Source of the DNA: Mariniblastus sp.
GTDB taxonomy: Bacteria > Planctomycetota > Planctomycetia > Pirellulales > Pirellulaceae
Assembly: GCA_022447605.1 (NCBI GenBank)
Contig: JAKVBG010000001.1
Coordinates: forward strand, 276,072-340,071
DNA length: 64,000 nucleotides
Direction of reading: 5' to 3'
In this document: positions 56,876-64,000 of the stretch, one piece after another
How positions within the stretch are numbered: the stretch's first letter is position 1
Layout of the letters: the number at the start of each line of letters is the position of its first letter
The notes under the pieces: generated by a model
What the model saw: the letters and a program-made list of their open reading frames with translations, nothing else
What the model was told of the DNA's origin: nothing
Database searches by the model: none
Translations under genes and position numbers: made by a program

Positions 56876-57052
56876 ATGACGACTTGCCATTCGATGTACA
56901 AGCCGTTCCCCTCGATGGGAATTTACGAGATCCTGTTAAGCTCCCCGGATTTCGCCGGGATGTGCATGGGGGAACCGGGAACTCGCATGCCTACGCGTGG
57001 ACGATTGGCTTCGAAACAGTTTCAGGTGGTCCTGGGTGACAACAATGAGTGA
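56876..57052 (+). CDS. Small ORF resembling the N-terminus of the downstream aminotransferase
   Basis: A 58-codon ORF with AAGG about 7 bases before the ATG. It overlaps the start of the aminotransferase gene by 8 bases, which suits translational coupling. Residues of about 13-38 (PSMGIYEILL, then MGEPGTR) align without gaps to residues 25-50 of the aminotransferase (PPMGIYETLY, then MGTEGTH), and the DNA shares an exact 18-bp repeat. It may be a remnant of a partial gene duplication, or a short coupled peptide. Confidence 0.4.
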   Translation: MTTCHSMYKPFPSMGIYEILLSSPDFAGMCMGEPGTRMPTRGRLASKQFQVVLGDNNE

Positions 57053-57150
57053 GCGAGAATCTCAAGTGCAAGATGTTTGTGAGCCGTCCATGACGGACCG
57101 AGTGGAATCATTTCTCTCCGACAATTGCCCACCGATGGGAATTTACGAGA
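56913..57150. repeat. Direct repeat pair, 18 bp exact, 220 bp apart
   Basis: CGATGGGAATTTACGAGA occurs at 56913-56930 and 57133-57150. Around it the aligned codons still match partly (about 12 of 27 residues the same in the reading frames), so this looks like a diverged partial duplication rather than a chance word. Confidence 0.75.
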
Positions 57151-58346
57151 CACTCTACGCATTCCACGATTCCTTTGGTCGATTCATGGGAACAGAGGGG
57201 ACCCATCCTTGGTCCCAAGGATTCCCGCTGACGACACCCTTGGAGAAATTCGGGGGGCCTGCGTTGCCGGACAGTGTCGAAGTTACTTGGGAAGATCGCT
57301 TCTACCCCAAAGCCTGGGGGCATCCAGCCCTGCGTGAGGCCCTTGTCGAATACTACAACTCACGATACGGATCATCCATTACACCTGAGAATGTGATGAT
57401 TTTTGCTGGCGGTCGTCCTGGAATCTACACCGTGATGGCCTTTCTGAAAAAGCATGTCAAAGTCCGAATCGGCAATATTGAGTGGCCCGCCTATCTTGAT
57501 ATTTTGACACAAACTGAAACCGAGTATGAGATTGTTCCTTTTACCAAAGAGAACAACTTCCACCCTGGCAATGCCGAATATTTCGACCGGTCCGGACTCG
57601 ATGCAGGCAGTGGCCTGATGCCCGTTATCTCCAATCCACAGAATCCTTCAGGTCAGACGCGTTCAGGTGAAGAACTTCGAGAATTGATCGAAATGGCAGA
57701 GCAATCCGGCAACGGAATTTTGCTTGACGAAGCATACGAAATGTTCCACTCTCCTTCGGTCAGCGGCATTGAGTTCGTCCAAGATTTAGACAATAGCAAC
57801 GTGTTCATCGCCGGTGCCTGTACGAAGGGACTCCAATCACCAGGCATTCGGATTGGATGGATGATTGCCAGTAAGAGCAATGTTGAGACCATGGCCAACT
57901 ACTCCAGCTTCGGCATGGGTGGTGTCAGCCATCCCTCACAGCATTATGCTGTCAAACTGCTCGAGCCAAATCGTGTCAAGCAGGCTCGTGAAGCCGTCGA
58001 GGAGCATTACAATTGGCAACGCGAACGATACGGCAAGGCCTTCAAAGAAATGGGGCTCGGCGTTTACACGGGTAACGGTGGGTTCTACCACTGGCTGGAA
58101 TTACCTGAGGGCATGACCAGCGATGAACTCAACAAGCGTTTGTTCAAACACGGTGCCGCTATCCTGTGCGCATCGGATTGTGATATGGCGCGTCCTCACT
58201 CGAAAGACCCTGGTTATGTTACTCCCTATGAGCGATTCTTCCGTTTCTCGTTTGGTCCGCTACTTCCAGAAACATTCGAGGACGATGTCCAGTTATTCCG
58301 CGAAGTGTATGAACAGTACAAATCCGATGTTGGAATTGAAGATTGA
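57045..58346 (+). CDS. PLP-dependent class I/II aminotransferase
   Basis: A 433-residue fold-type I aminotransferase. PLP-binding elements are FAGGRPGIYTVMAF, NPQNPSGQTRSG (Asn), LLDEAYEMF (Asp) and the Schiff-base Lys261 in GACTKGLQSPGIRIGW. The Arg binding the substrate carboxylate is probably in RFFRFSFG. The substrate is unknown. The opening CPPMGIYETLYAFHDSFGRFMGTEG is unusual. Codon use looks more AT-rich than in the flanking genes, hinting at acquisition from elsewhere. Start ATG 57045 overlaps the small upstream ORF. Confidence 0.9.
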   Translation: MSERESQVQDVCEPSMTDRVESFLSDNCPPMGIYETLYAFHDSFGRFMGTEGTHPWSQGFPLTTPLEKFGGPALPDSVEVTWEDRFYPKAWGHPALREALVEYYNSRYGSSITPENVMIFAGGRPGIYTVMAFLKKHVKVRIGNIEWPAYLDILTQTETEYEIVPFTKENNFHPGNAEYFDRSGLDAGSGLMPVISNPQNPSGQTRSGEELRELIEMAEQSGNGILLDEAYEMFHSPSVSGIEFVQDLDNSNVFIAGACTKGLQSPGIRIGWMIASKSNVETMANYSSFGMGGVSHPSQHYAVKLLEPNRVKQAREAVEEHYNWQRERYGKAFKEMGLGVYTGNGGFYHWLELPEGMTSDELNKRLFKHGAAILCASDCDMARPHSKDPGYVTPYERFFRFSFGPLLPETFEDDVQLFREVYEQYKSDVGIED

Positions 58347-58511
58347 CTAAGAGGCGCATTTGAAATCGAAGACTATCAAACAATTTGTACGAGCTGGAGT
58401 GGTGCCAAGTGCAACGCATAGTAATCTCGTCTTGCCAATCTTAACCAAACCGAGGTCGACAGCCGGATCCTCAAATTTCGGCGAGCGTCTCAACCGCCTG
58501 GATCAACCGTG

Positions 58512-58976
58512 ATGACCCAAACGTCGCTTATCCTGTTACTCCTGAACGCACTTTCGACATGGTTCATGTTGGGAGTCATCTGGTACGTCCAAATCGTCCA
58601 GTACCCCCTCTTCTCCTGGATCGACAAAGACAGGTTTGGCACCTACCAGGAACGCTTCCAGTGGCGGACGACCCTGGTCGTGGGAGGCCCGATGGTCGTA
58701 GAAGCTTTCACCTCTGTGCTGCTCCTCTGGTATCCACCGATTGCGGACCATTCCTTGCTATTGATGGGAGTCGGCCTGATATTCCTGATCTGGATATCGA
58801 CCGCATTTCTACAGATACCCTGCCATGGCGAGTTGGCGCGGGGCTACCAACCGGTTTATCACCGTCGCCTGGTCCTTTCCAACTGGATCCGGACAATCAG
58901 CTGGACCTTGCGAGCGGTGCTGCTGACCTGGATCCTGTTCGCCCTGTTGGCTGAACCGCTGAATTTGTCAGAATGA
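58512..58976 (+). CDS. Small integral membrane protein, DUF1772-like
   Basis: A 154-residue protein with four membrane segments (LILLLLNALSTWFMLGVIWYV; TTLVVGGPMVVEAFTSVLLLWY; LLLMGVGLIFLIWISTAFL; WTLRAVLLTWILFALL). The charged loop QIPCHGELARGYQPVYHRRLVLSNWIRT is conserved in small unknown membrane proteins. I take the ATG at 58512; a GTG lies one codon earlier. The stop overlaps the start of the DUF1499 gene (ATGA), so the genes are coupled. Function unknown. Confidence 0.75.
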   Translation: MTQTSLILLLLNALSTWFMLGVIWYVQIVQYPLFSWIDKDRFGTYQERFQWRTTLVVGGPMVVEAFTSVLLLWYPPIADHSLLLMGVGLIFLIWISTAFLQIPCHGELARGYQPVYHRRLVLSNWIRTISWTLRAVLLTWILFALLAEPLNLSE

Positions 58977-59479
58977 ATGAACCCCATCAAAAGGCCGAGG
59001 GTCAATCGGACCGAAGAGCTCGTCCCTTCCGGTGGCTGAGAAAGATCTTGATCCTGGTCCTGGTCGGAGTAGCGGGCATGTTTTTTTTAAGTTTCTCTGC
59101 CAAAGCCCCAGACAACCTGGGGGTCAAAAATGGCCATTTCCTGCCCCTGCCGGACAGCCCCAACGGGGTCTCCACCCAGGCGACCAACCCGGCACAAGAG
59201 ATGGAGCCGATCCCCTTTACCGGCAGCCCTGCCGAAGAAATGAAGCGGATCGTGGCCGCCGTCAATTCGATGCCGCGTTCCAGGATTGTCCAACAGGATA
59301 GCGACTATTTGAGGGCCGAATTCACGAGCTGGTTCTTCAGGTTTGTTGACGATGTCGAGTTTTTTATCGATGATAAGGAAAACGTCGTTCAGTTTCGCTC
59401 CGCGTCACGTGTCGGCTACTCCGACTTGGGGGTCAACCGGCGGCGCATGGACCTTTTGCGTGAGAAAATAAAGCAATGA
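58973..59479 (+). CDS. DUF1499 family protein
   Basis: A 168-residue protein with one N-terminal membrane segment ([17 protein letters not shown]) and an external DUF1499 domain. Family features are [48 protein letters not shown] and [29 protein letters not shown]. It overlaps both neighbours by four bases (ATGA at both ends), forming a tight three-gene operon with the membrane protein and msrB. The role of the family is unknown. Confidence 0.9.
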   Translation: MNEPHQKAEGQSDRRARPFRWLRKILILVLVGVAGMFFLSFSAKAPDNLGVKNGHFLPLPDSPNGVSTQATNPAQEMEPIPFTGSPAEEMKRIVAAVNSMPRSRIVQQDSDYLRAEFTSWFFRFVDDVEFFIDDKENVVQFRSASRVGYSDLGVNRRRMDLLREKIKQ

Positions 59480-60204
59480 GCAAGCTCTACCTCTTGACCG
59501 CCGTTCTCGTCATTGGCACCGGGATGATCTGGTACAACCTGGATCAAAACCTGGCCAGTCAATCTGATTCTACTCTTCACCCACTCAGCGAGCCAAACCC
59601 CGTGAGCAATCTCGAAGAACCTACCGCACCCCAGGACGAAGACAAGTCGGCAACGGAGGAGAAGAAACGGAAGCCCTACGTTCCGCTTTCGGATAAAGAG
59701 CTAAAGAAAAAACTGACCCGTCTGCAGTATGATGTAACCCAGAACGAGGCAACCGAACGACCGTGGACCAATAAATACGACAAGCATTTCAAGGATGGAA
59801 TTTACGTCTGCATTATTTCCGGAGAGCCCCTGTTTTCATCGCTGGACAAGTACGATTCCGGTTGCGGCTGGCCCGCCTTTACCAAGCCGATCGACAAGAA
59901 TGAATTCACAACTCGGACGGATTACCACCTGGGTTACGCGCGAACCGAGGTCCGTGCCAAAACGGCGGATTCCCACCTCGGTCATGTCTTTCCCGACGGA
60001 CCAAAAGATAGGGGCGGATTGAGATTTTGCATCAACTCCGCTTCCTTGCGGTTCATCCCCAAGGACAAGTTGGCCGAGGAGGGGTACGGCGAGTACCTCG
60101 GGCTGTTCGAAAAGAAATCGGACAAGAAAGATGGCAAGGAGAAAAAGCCAGCCACTCAGTCTCCAACCGAAGCTGGCAAGAAACAGGCAAGTGACCAAGG
60201 TTGA
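59476..60204 (+). CDS. msrB: Peptide-methionine (R)-S-oxide reductase, membrane-tethered
   Basis: A 242-residue MsrB that reduces methionine-R-sulfoxide in proteins. The first 25 residues form a membrane anchor or uncleaved signal, followed by a Pro/Glu/Lys-rich linker. The catalytic domain shows [23 protein letters not shown], and the catalytic Cys185 in RFCINSASL. The usual zinc CxxC pairs are missing. A Lys-rich tail ends the protein. It likely acts outside the membrane as a repair enzyme. It overlaps the DUF1499 stop and ends just before a strong terminator. Confidence 0.92.
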   Translation: MSKLYLLTAVLVIGTGMIWYNLDQNLASQSDSTLHPLSEPNPVSNLEEPTAPQDEDKSATEEKKRKPYVPLSDKELKKKLTRLQYDVTQNEATERPWTNKYDKHFKDGIYVCIISGEPLFSSLDKYDSGCGWPAFTKPIDKNEFTTRTDYHLGYARTEVRAKTADSHLGHVFPDGPKDRGGLRFCINSASLRFIPKDKLAEEGYGEYLGLFEKKSDKKDGKEKKPATQSPTEAGKKQASDQG

Positions 60205-60237
60205 ACCCGTTCCCGGACGCTTTTTCTACGACAACTT

Positions 60238-60264
60238 CCCGCCCAATACAGGCGGGATTTTTTT
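60238..60264 (+). terminator. Rho-independent terminator after msrB
   Basis: Stem CCCGCC/GGCGGG with a 7-nt loop, then A and seven T. It sits 33 bp after the msrB stop. Confidence 0.88.
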
Positions 60265-60301
60265 GCGCGATTCCATCACCGCGCTCCCGGTGGTTCAAAC
60301 A

Positions 60302-60340
60302 CGCTCAGTCGGGCTCAATCGGGCTCAATCGGGCTCAGTT
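60302..60340. repeat. 10-bp tandem repeat, about four copies
   Basis: Units GCTCAGTCGG, GCTCAATCGG, GCTCAATCGG and GCTCAGTTCG follow each other. The last copy contains the MOSC stop codon (60335-60337). It lies between the convergent msrB and MOSC genes. Confidence 0.8.
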
Positions 60341-60844
60341 CGACTCCGACGGCTGCCATCTCACCTCAGAACCGACAGAAATTTGGCCTGGCTCGATCAC
60401 CCGGGCCGTGATGCCGCCATGACCCCGCATGGCGTTGTAACCCCCGGGCCCCAGGTTCTCTTCCATCCGACTGCAGGGCGGACAATTTCCAGTCCCCAAC
60501 AGCAACGCCTCTCCAATTCTGAATTCCTGGTTCTTTAGGGCCAGCAAGTTGATTCCGCTAACGACAATATTTCGACGCAGGTCGGCCGGATCGATTTTTT
60601 CCTGCTCTACCAGCTTCGCCACGACCGCCAGGTGCTCATACTGCAGCAGCGTCACCTGCCTGGGCGAGTCACTCGAACCCTGAAAATGATCGCCCAGCAC
60701 ACCCTGCTCGACATCGACCGTAAATTGCTCCACGATCTCCAGCGAGGCCCGCCTCTCTGGCCGAAGTCCGAGCCAGACGACCTGGCCCGCATACGGCAGC
60801 GAATTGAGCAACTCATTCACAACCAATCCCCCTAGGCAGTCCAT
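60335..60844 (-). CDS. MOSC domain protein
   Basis: A 169-residue protein with a MOSC (molybdenum cofactor sulfurase C-terminal-like) domain. Features are GVLGDHFQGSSDSPRQVTLLQYEHL, LRRNIVVSGINLLALKNQEFRIGEALL, and the conserved Cys in GNCPPCSRMEENLGPGGYNAMRGHGGI. Single MOSC proteins of this kind are thought to transfer sulfur or handle Moco ligands. Its ATG at 60844 overlaps the DinB gene stop by 13 bp, so both should be one operon. Confidence 0.9.
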   Translation of the reverse strand: MDCLGGLVVNELLNSLPYAGQVVWLGLRPERRASLEIVEQFTVDVEQGVLGDHFQGSSDSPRQVTLLQYEHLAVVAKLVEQEKIDPADLRRNIVVSGINLLALKNQEFRIGEALLLGTGNCPPCSRMEENLGPGGYNAMRGHGGITARVIEPGQISVGSEVRWQPSESN

Positions 60845-61350
60845 TCACCTGCATAATCAACTAGAAATTCACCCGCATCCCGCCGGATCAACTCGTACAT
60901 TCGCTTGGCGATCTGTCGAATATGAAGTTGATCATGGGCTGCCCAAGCCGCCAGTATATCGCCAGCCCGCAGGGAGCCAAGATGCGGGTGTTGGTAGACC
61001 GTCCCCCATTGAGGACGGGGCAGTCGCTCCAGCCATTTGACTGATGCCTCTCGCAATTCACAGAATTCTCGCACCTTGCCTGCCAGGTTCATCTCGTTGT
61101 AATTCCGGTCGACTGCCGACAACTCCGGATTGATGGAGGGCCACCGTTTTTGCGGATTTTCCAGAGTCATCCGTAAACGGAGCGGAAAATCTTCCCGCTC
61201 CTCGTCCACGAGGTGGCAGACAATTTCCAGGATCGACCAATTCTGACTCGGCGGACGCCAGCGGGCATCATCATCAGAGACCCCCCTCACTTGTACCGGT
61301 AGCAATTGGCCGAACCGTCTTAATGAAGCAGCGAGTTTTGGAAAATTCAT
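60832..61350 (-). CDS. DinB family protein
   Basis: A 172-residue four-helix DinB/YfiT-like protein. Metal-binding His residues are in ILEIVCHLVDEEREDF and AAWAAHDQLHIRQIAKR, matching the family pattern (first His, then HDxxHxxQ). It may be a thiol-dependent metalloenzyme. Start at ATG 61350; the upstream frame to 61398 is Lys/Asn-rich and not needed. Overlaps MOSC downstream. Confidence 0.9.
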   Translation of the reverse strand: MNFPKLAASLRRFGQLLPVQVRGVSDDDARWRPPSQNWSILEIVCHLVDEEREDFPLRLRMTLENPQKRWPSINPELSAVDRNYNEMNLAGKVREFCELREASVKWLERLPRPQWGTVYQHPHLGSLRAGDILAAWAAHDQLHIRQIAKRMYELIRRDAGEFLVDYAGEWTA

Positions 61351-61387
61351 CGATTCAGATCCCAGCGAAAAAAAATAATTGTTTTTT

Positions 61388-61416
61388 TTGACATGCACGG
61401 TTGCGAGAAATCAAAT
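61388..61416 (+). promoter_or_regulatory. Predicted sigma-70-type promoter for the DUF1559 gene
   Basis: A perfect TTGACA (61388-61393), then a 17-base spacer and TCAAAT (61411-61416, four of six matches to TATAAT). It lies about 80 bp before the start codon and after the divergent DinB gene. Confidence 0.5.
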
Positions 61417-61493
61417 CAGCGTATAAAACGGTACACGGAAACTAACTGAGACTCAGTCTCATTAAAAAACCCCATATTTCTTAGGACTTCATC

Positions 61494-62531
61494 ATGAAAA
61501 GCAAAGGTTTTACGCTCGTTGAGCTTCTAGTCGTTATCGCTATTATCGGCATTCTCATCGGCATGCTCTTACCGGCTGTTCAAGCCGTTCGTGAAGCGGC
61601 CCGCCGGACTTCCTGTCTGAACAATGTCCGCCAGATCGCCCTGGCGATGCACAACTACCAGAGTGCGCTGTCGGAATTCCCCGCCGCTTCACTCTACCCC
61701 ACGAGAAATGCAGACGGTTCCGTAATCGATTCGGCATCGTCTCGAAACGGCTGGTCCGCCCAGGTCCAGATCCTGCCCTATCTGGAACAGGGCAACCTGA
61801 ATTCCACCATCAACTTCCGAATTGGCTACAAGGAACACCCGCTGGTAGACATCAACGGAACTACCGCCCAGATCTCCCAGTTCCGCATCCCAACCTACTT
61901 GTGTCCCAGTGAAATCAATGACCGGCAGCGAGTCTCAGGCTCCACACTTTATTACCCGCTTAACTACGGTGTTAACGAAGGTGTCTGGTTCGTGCACAAT
62001 CCGGTCAATCGTCGCTGGGGGCAGGGAGCATTCGGACCCGACCAGCACTTCGACATGAACCAGTTCCTCAGCTGTGATGGAACCAGCAATACGCTGATGA
62101 TGGCCGAAGTCAAAGCTTACAATCCTTATTTCCGCAACCTGGGTGCTACGGAAGACCCCGGGATGCCCACCAATCCTGCTGCCGTAGCCTCCATGGGTGG
62201 TGATTTCAAAAAGAACTCAGGCCATACCGAATGGATTGATGGTCGCGTTCACCAAGCTGGTTTCACCACCACGTTTGCTCCCAACACCGAGGTTCTCCAC
62301 ACGGTTGACGGCGTCACCTATGACGTCGACTGGACAAACTGGCAAGAAGGTAAAAACGGTTCCAGCGCTAACCCGACTTGGGCCGCCGTCACTTCGCGAA
62401 GTTATCACCCGGGTGGCGTCAGCACCAGCCGCATGGATGGTTCGACCGCCTTTGTCCGCGAATCGATTGACTTGTTTATCTGGCAAGCCCTCTCTACCAA
62501 AGACGGGAATGAGGTCGTCAGCTTGGACTAA
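61494..62531 (+). CDS. DUF1559 protein with type IV pilin-like N-terminus
   Basis: A 345-residue protein typical of Planctomycetes, which carry many copies. The N-terminus GFTLVELLVVIAIIGILIGMLLPAVQAVREAARR is a prepilin methylation/cleavage site and pilin helix. The conserved body has CLNNVRQIALAMHNYQ, LPYLEQGNLN, YLCPSE and SCDGTSNTLMMAE, and the C-terminus has SRSYHPGGVSTSRMDGSTAFV. It should be exported through a type IV pilin-like or type II-like pathway and form surface structures. AGGA lies 8 bases upstream of the ATG. It has its own promoter and terminator. Confidence 0.95.
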   Translation: MKSKGFTLVELLVVIAIIGILIGMLLPAVQAVREAARRTSCLNNVRQIALAMHNYQSALSEFPAASLYPTRNADGSVIDSASSRNGWSAQVQILPYLEQGNLNSTINFRIGYKEHPLVDINGTTAQISQFRIPTYLCPSEINDRQRVSGSTLYYPLNYGVNEGVWFVHNPVNRRWGQGAFGPDQHFDMNQFLSCDGTSNTLMMAEVKAYNPYFRNLGATEDPGMPTNPAAVASMGGDFKKNSGHTEWIDGRVHQAGFTTTFAPNTEVLHTVDGVTYDVDWTNWQEGKNGSSANPTWAAVTSRSYHPGGVSTSRMDGSTAFVRESIDLFIWQALSTKDGNEVVSLD

Positions 62532-62623
62532 CCTGGCTTTCAGCAAACGAACCGAATATCTTCCTGCTGAACCCCAATCCGCATGAATTCGGTTCAATCA
62601 GAGCCATTCTTTGGCTATGATAC

Positions 62624-62656
62624 GCGGTGTCGAGCAATCGACACCGCTTTTTTTTT
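62624..62656 (+). terminator. Strong rho-independent terminator after the DUF1559 gene
   Basis: Ten-bp perfect stem GCGGTGTCGA/TCGACACCGC with a GCAA tetraloop, then nine T. It ends about 30 bp before the ilvE start. Confidence 0.95.
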
Positions 62657-62686
62657 GCCAATATCCAAACGGACAGGATCACTCCA

Positions 62687-63607
62687 TTGGCCATTGAACC
62701 TACCAAATTTATCTGGAAAGACGGGAAACTGATTCCCTGGCAGGATGCCCAAGTCCATGTATTAAGCCACGCATTGCATTATGGAACAAGTGTCTTCGAG
62801 GGGATCCGCTGCTACAAGACACCCGATGGTCGCGCCATTTTTCGTCTCGAGGCCCACATCAAACGGCTGTTGGACTCGGCCAAGATCTACCGGTTCCCGG
62901 TCGAATTCAGTCGACAGGAATTGATCAAAGCGTGTCGCCAAGTGATCGTTGAAAACGAACTGGAGAGCGCCTACATCCGTCCGCTGGTTTACCATGGCTT
63001 TGGCTCCTTGGCCGTCTTGCCACCGGCAGAGATGAAACCAGAGGTCATCATTGCCGCCATCCGCTGGGGGGCATACCTCGGAGAAGAAGGTCTGCAAAAC
63101 GGGATCGATGTCTGCGTTTCCTCCTGGAGTCGTATGACCAGCGCAACCCACCCCGTTCTGTCCAAGGCGGGTGGTCACTACCTGAACTCCCAACTGATCG
63201 CCAGCGATGCCCACCGGAACGGTTTTGACGAAGCGATCGTCGTCAACAACGGTTTGATCAGCGAGGGATCCGCCGAGAATATCTTCATCGTCCGTGACGG
63301 CGTCCTGCATACCCCTCCTCTGGCGGCTGCTATCCTGGGTGGCATTACTCGAGATTCGGTGATGACACTGGCACGAGAGATGGGGATGGAAGTTCGTGAA
63401 CAGTCGTTGCCCAGGGACCTGCTCTATATCTCGGACGAGATTTTTCTGACGGGGACTGCGGCCGAGATCACCCCGGTTCGGAGTGTCGACCATCTGCCGG
63501 TTGGCAGCGGGAAGCCGGGCCCCGTGACCCAGGCGCTGCAATCTGCTTTTTTCGGGCTGTTTGACGGCTCGACCGACGACCGCTGGAACTGGCTGGACCG
63601 GGTCTGA
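62687..63607 (+). CDS. ilvE: Branched-chain amino acid aminotransferase
   Basis: A 306-residue fold-type IV PLP enzyme that makes or degrades leucine, isoleucine and valine. Features are FIWKDGKLIPWQDAQVHVLSHALHYGTSVFEGIRCY, the Schiff-base Lys160 in VLSKAGGHYLNSQL, and GLISEGSAENIFIVRDG with later ILGGITRDSV and TGTAAEITPV. I chose TTG 62687 as start since it has AGGA about 8 bases upstream and gives the standard N-terminus. The open frame to 62627 overlaps the terminator of the previous gene. Confidence 0.95.
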   Translation: MAIEPTKFIWKDGKLIPWQDAQVHVLSHALHYGTSVFEGIRCYKTPDGRAIFRLEAHIKRLLDSAKIYRFPVEFSRQELIKACRQVIVENELESAYIRPLVYHGFGSLAVLPPAEMKPEVIIAAIRWGAYLGEEGLQNGIDVCVSSWSRMTSATHPVLSKAGGHYLNSQLIASDAHRNGFDEAIVVNNGLISEGSAENIFIVRDGVLHTPPLAAAILGGITRDSVMTLAREMGMEVREQSLPRDLLYISDEIFLTGTAAEITPVRSVDHLPVGSGKPGPVTQALQSAFFGLFDGSTDDRWNWLDRV

Positions 63608-63900
63608 TATCGAAAACGGCCTGGTCCTGTCCCAGACGATGGCGCCGACCAGGGGTGATCCACAGGATGCTGACGGGCCAGACTGTTTGAGGGGCGTTTT
63701 TGTTTCGATCTGGCAGGGGCGCCCCAGTTTGCCAAAACGTCTCGCTACTTGCGATTTGCCGGTTTTTGTGGCATATTACTCGGTTCTCCGGTTTTTAACC
63801 GGTGGTTGAAGTCGTGGAGCGGGGATTCCAATTCCAAACCTTTACCACGGCTTCTCTCCCTCGGTTTTGAACCCGTTTGAATTACACAGCGGGAGAGAGA

Positions 63901-64000
63901 ATGCGTATTTGGCCAGCCATTGATATACGTGGTGGCAAGTGTGTGAGACTCGCGCAGGGTGATTACCAACAAGAGACAATCTATGGCGACAACCCGGCCG
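63901..64000 (+). CDS. hisA: Phosphoribosylformimino-AICAR isomerase, histidine biosynthesis (start only)
   Basis: The first 33 codons before the window ends. [22 protein letters not shown] is the HisA N-terminus, with the catalytic Asp (residue 8) in place. The rest of the TIM barrel lies outside. The 293-bp gap before it has no gene; a short CCGGTT/AACCGG hairpin sits at 63788-63802. Confidence 0.9.
   Translation, partial: MRIWPAIDIRGGKCVRLAQGDYQQETIYGDNPA

Noticed and set aside
56842..57039. 65-codon plus-strand frame before the aminotransferase
   Set aside because: It is in a different frame from the small ORF at 56876, which has the better ribosome site and the MGIYE similarity.

Overview
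The window is a 64 kb stretch of GC-rich bacterial chromosome, densely packed with about 47 protein genes on both strands. I see no rRNA, tRNA, CRISPR array or insertion sequence. The gene content points strongly to a planctomycete, probably of the Pirellula/Rhodopirellula type (inference). The pointers are a DUF1559 pilin-like protein, two membrane Ser/Thr kinases, a secreted diheme planctomycete-type cytochrome, a secreted sulfatase, a NIPSNAP protein, a DUF1573 protein, a Tat-exported sugar isomerase-like protein, PQQ-like propellers, and many signal peptides.

Layout. 1-5.2 kb: end of a ThiO-like oxidase coupled to a DUF2064 transferase, then a kinase coupled by an ATGA overlap to a diheme cytochrome. 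5.2-16 kb: RNase R, glycogen synthase, a YhaM-like exoribonuclease, a NIPSNAP protein, a very large M14 peptidase and an archaeal-type prolyl-tRNA synthetase. 16-31 kb: secreted small proteins, a DUF4416 protein, an S46 peptidase, a BrkB-like membrane protein, a DUF1573 protein, a tetraheme cytochrome fused to a phosphatase-like domain, an isopropylmalate-dehydrogenase-like enzyme, an HNH protein, a ferredoxin and a lipoprotein. 31-38 kb: a short SecA-like ATPase followed by a GAF/membrane-fusion protein and a PqqD/M50/HlyD-type membrane protein, the most system-like cluster here. 38-46.5 kb: a second kinase, a Tat protein, a miaE-mtnB-mtnD-mtnC methionine-salvage cluster, a sulfatase and a halogenase-like flavoprotein. 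46.8-56.7 kb: a large M28 peptidase with propeller and PDZ domains, a secreted glucan-dikinase-like protein, a PQQ-like propeller, an AI-2E-type permease and a DUF418 protein. 56.8-64 kb: a small ORF that resembles the start of the aminotransferase it overlaps, a three-gene membrane/DUF1499/MsrB operon, MOSC and DinB proteins, a DUF1559 protein, ilvE and the start of hisA.

How the parts relate. Most genes are housekeeping or cell-envelope functions in one- to four-gene units. Four rho-independent terminators are clear (17.77, 28.59, 60.24 and 62.62 kb), and one convincing promoter lies upstream of the DUF1559 gene. The best candidate for an undescribed system is the 31.3-37.7 kb cluster. It combines a SecA-type motor lacking its usual C-terminal half, a membrane-fusion protein with two cytosolic GAF-like domains, and an intramembrane metalloprotease carrying a PqqD-like peptide-binding domain and an HlyD-like arm. 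A secreted protein resembling the C-terminal half of glucan water dikinase (50.3 kb) and the duplicated motif around 56.9-57.15 kb are the next most unusual items. All family names were assigned by reading motifs, without database searches.
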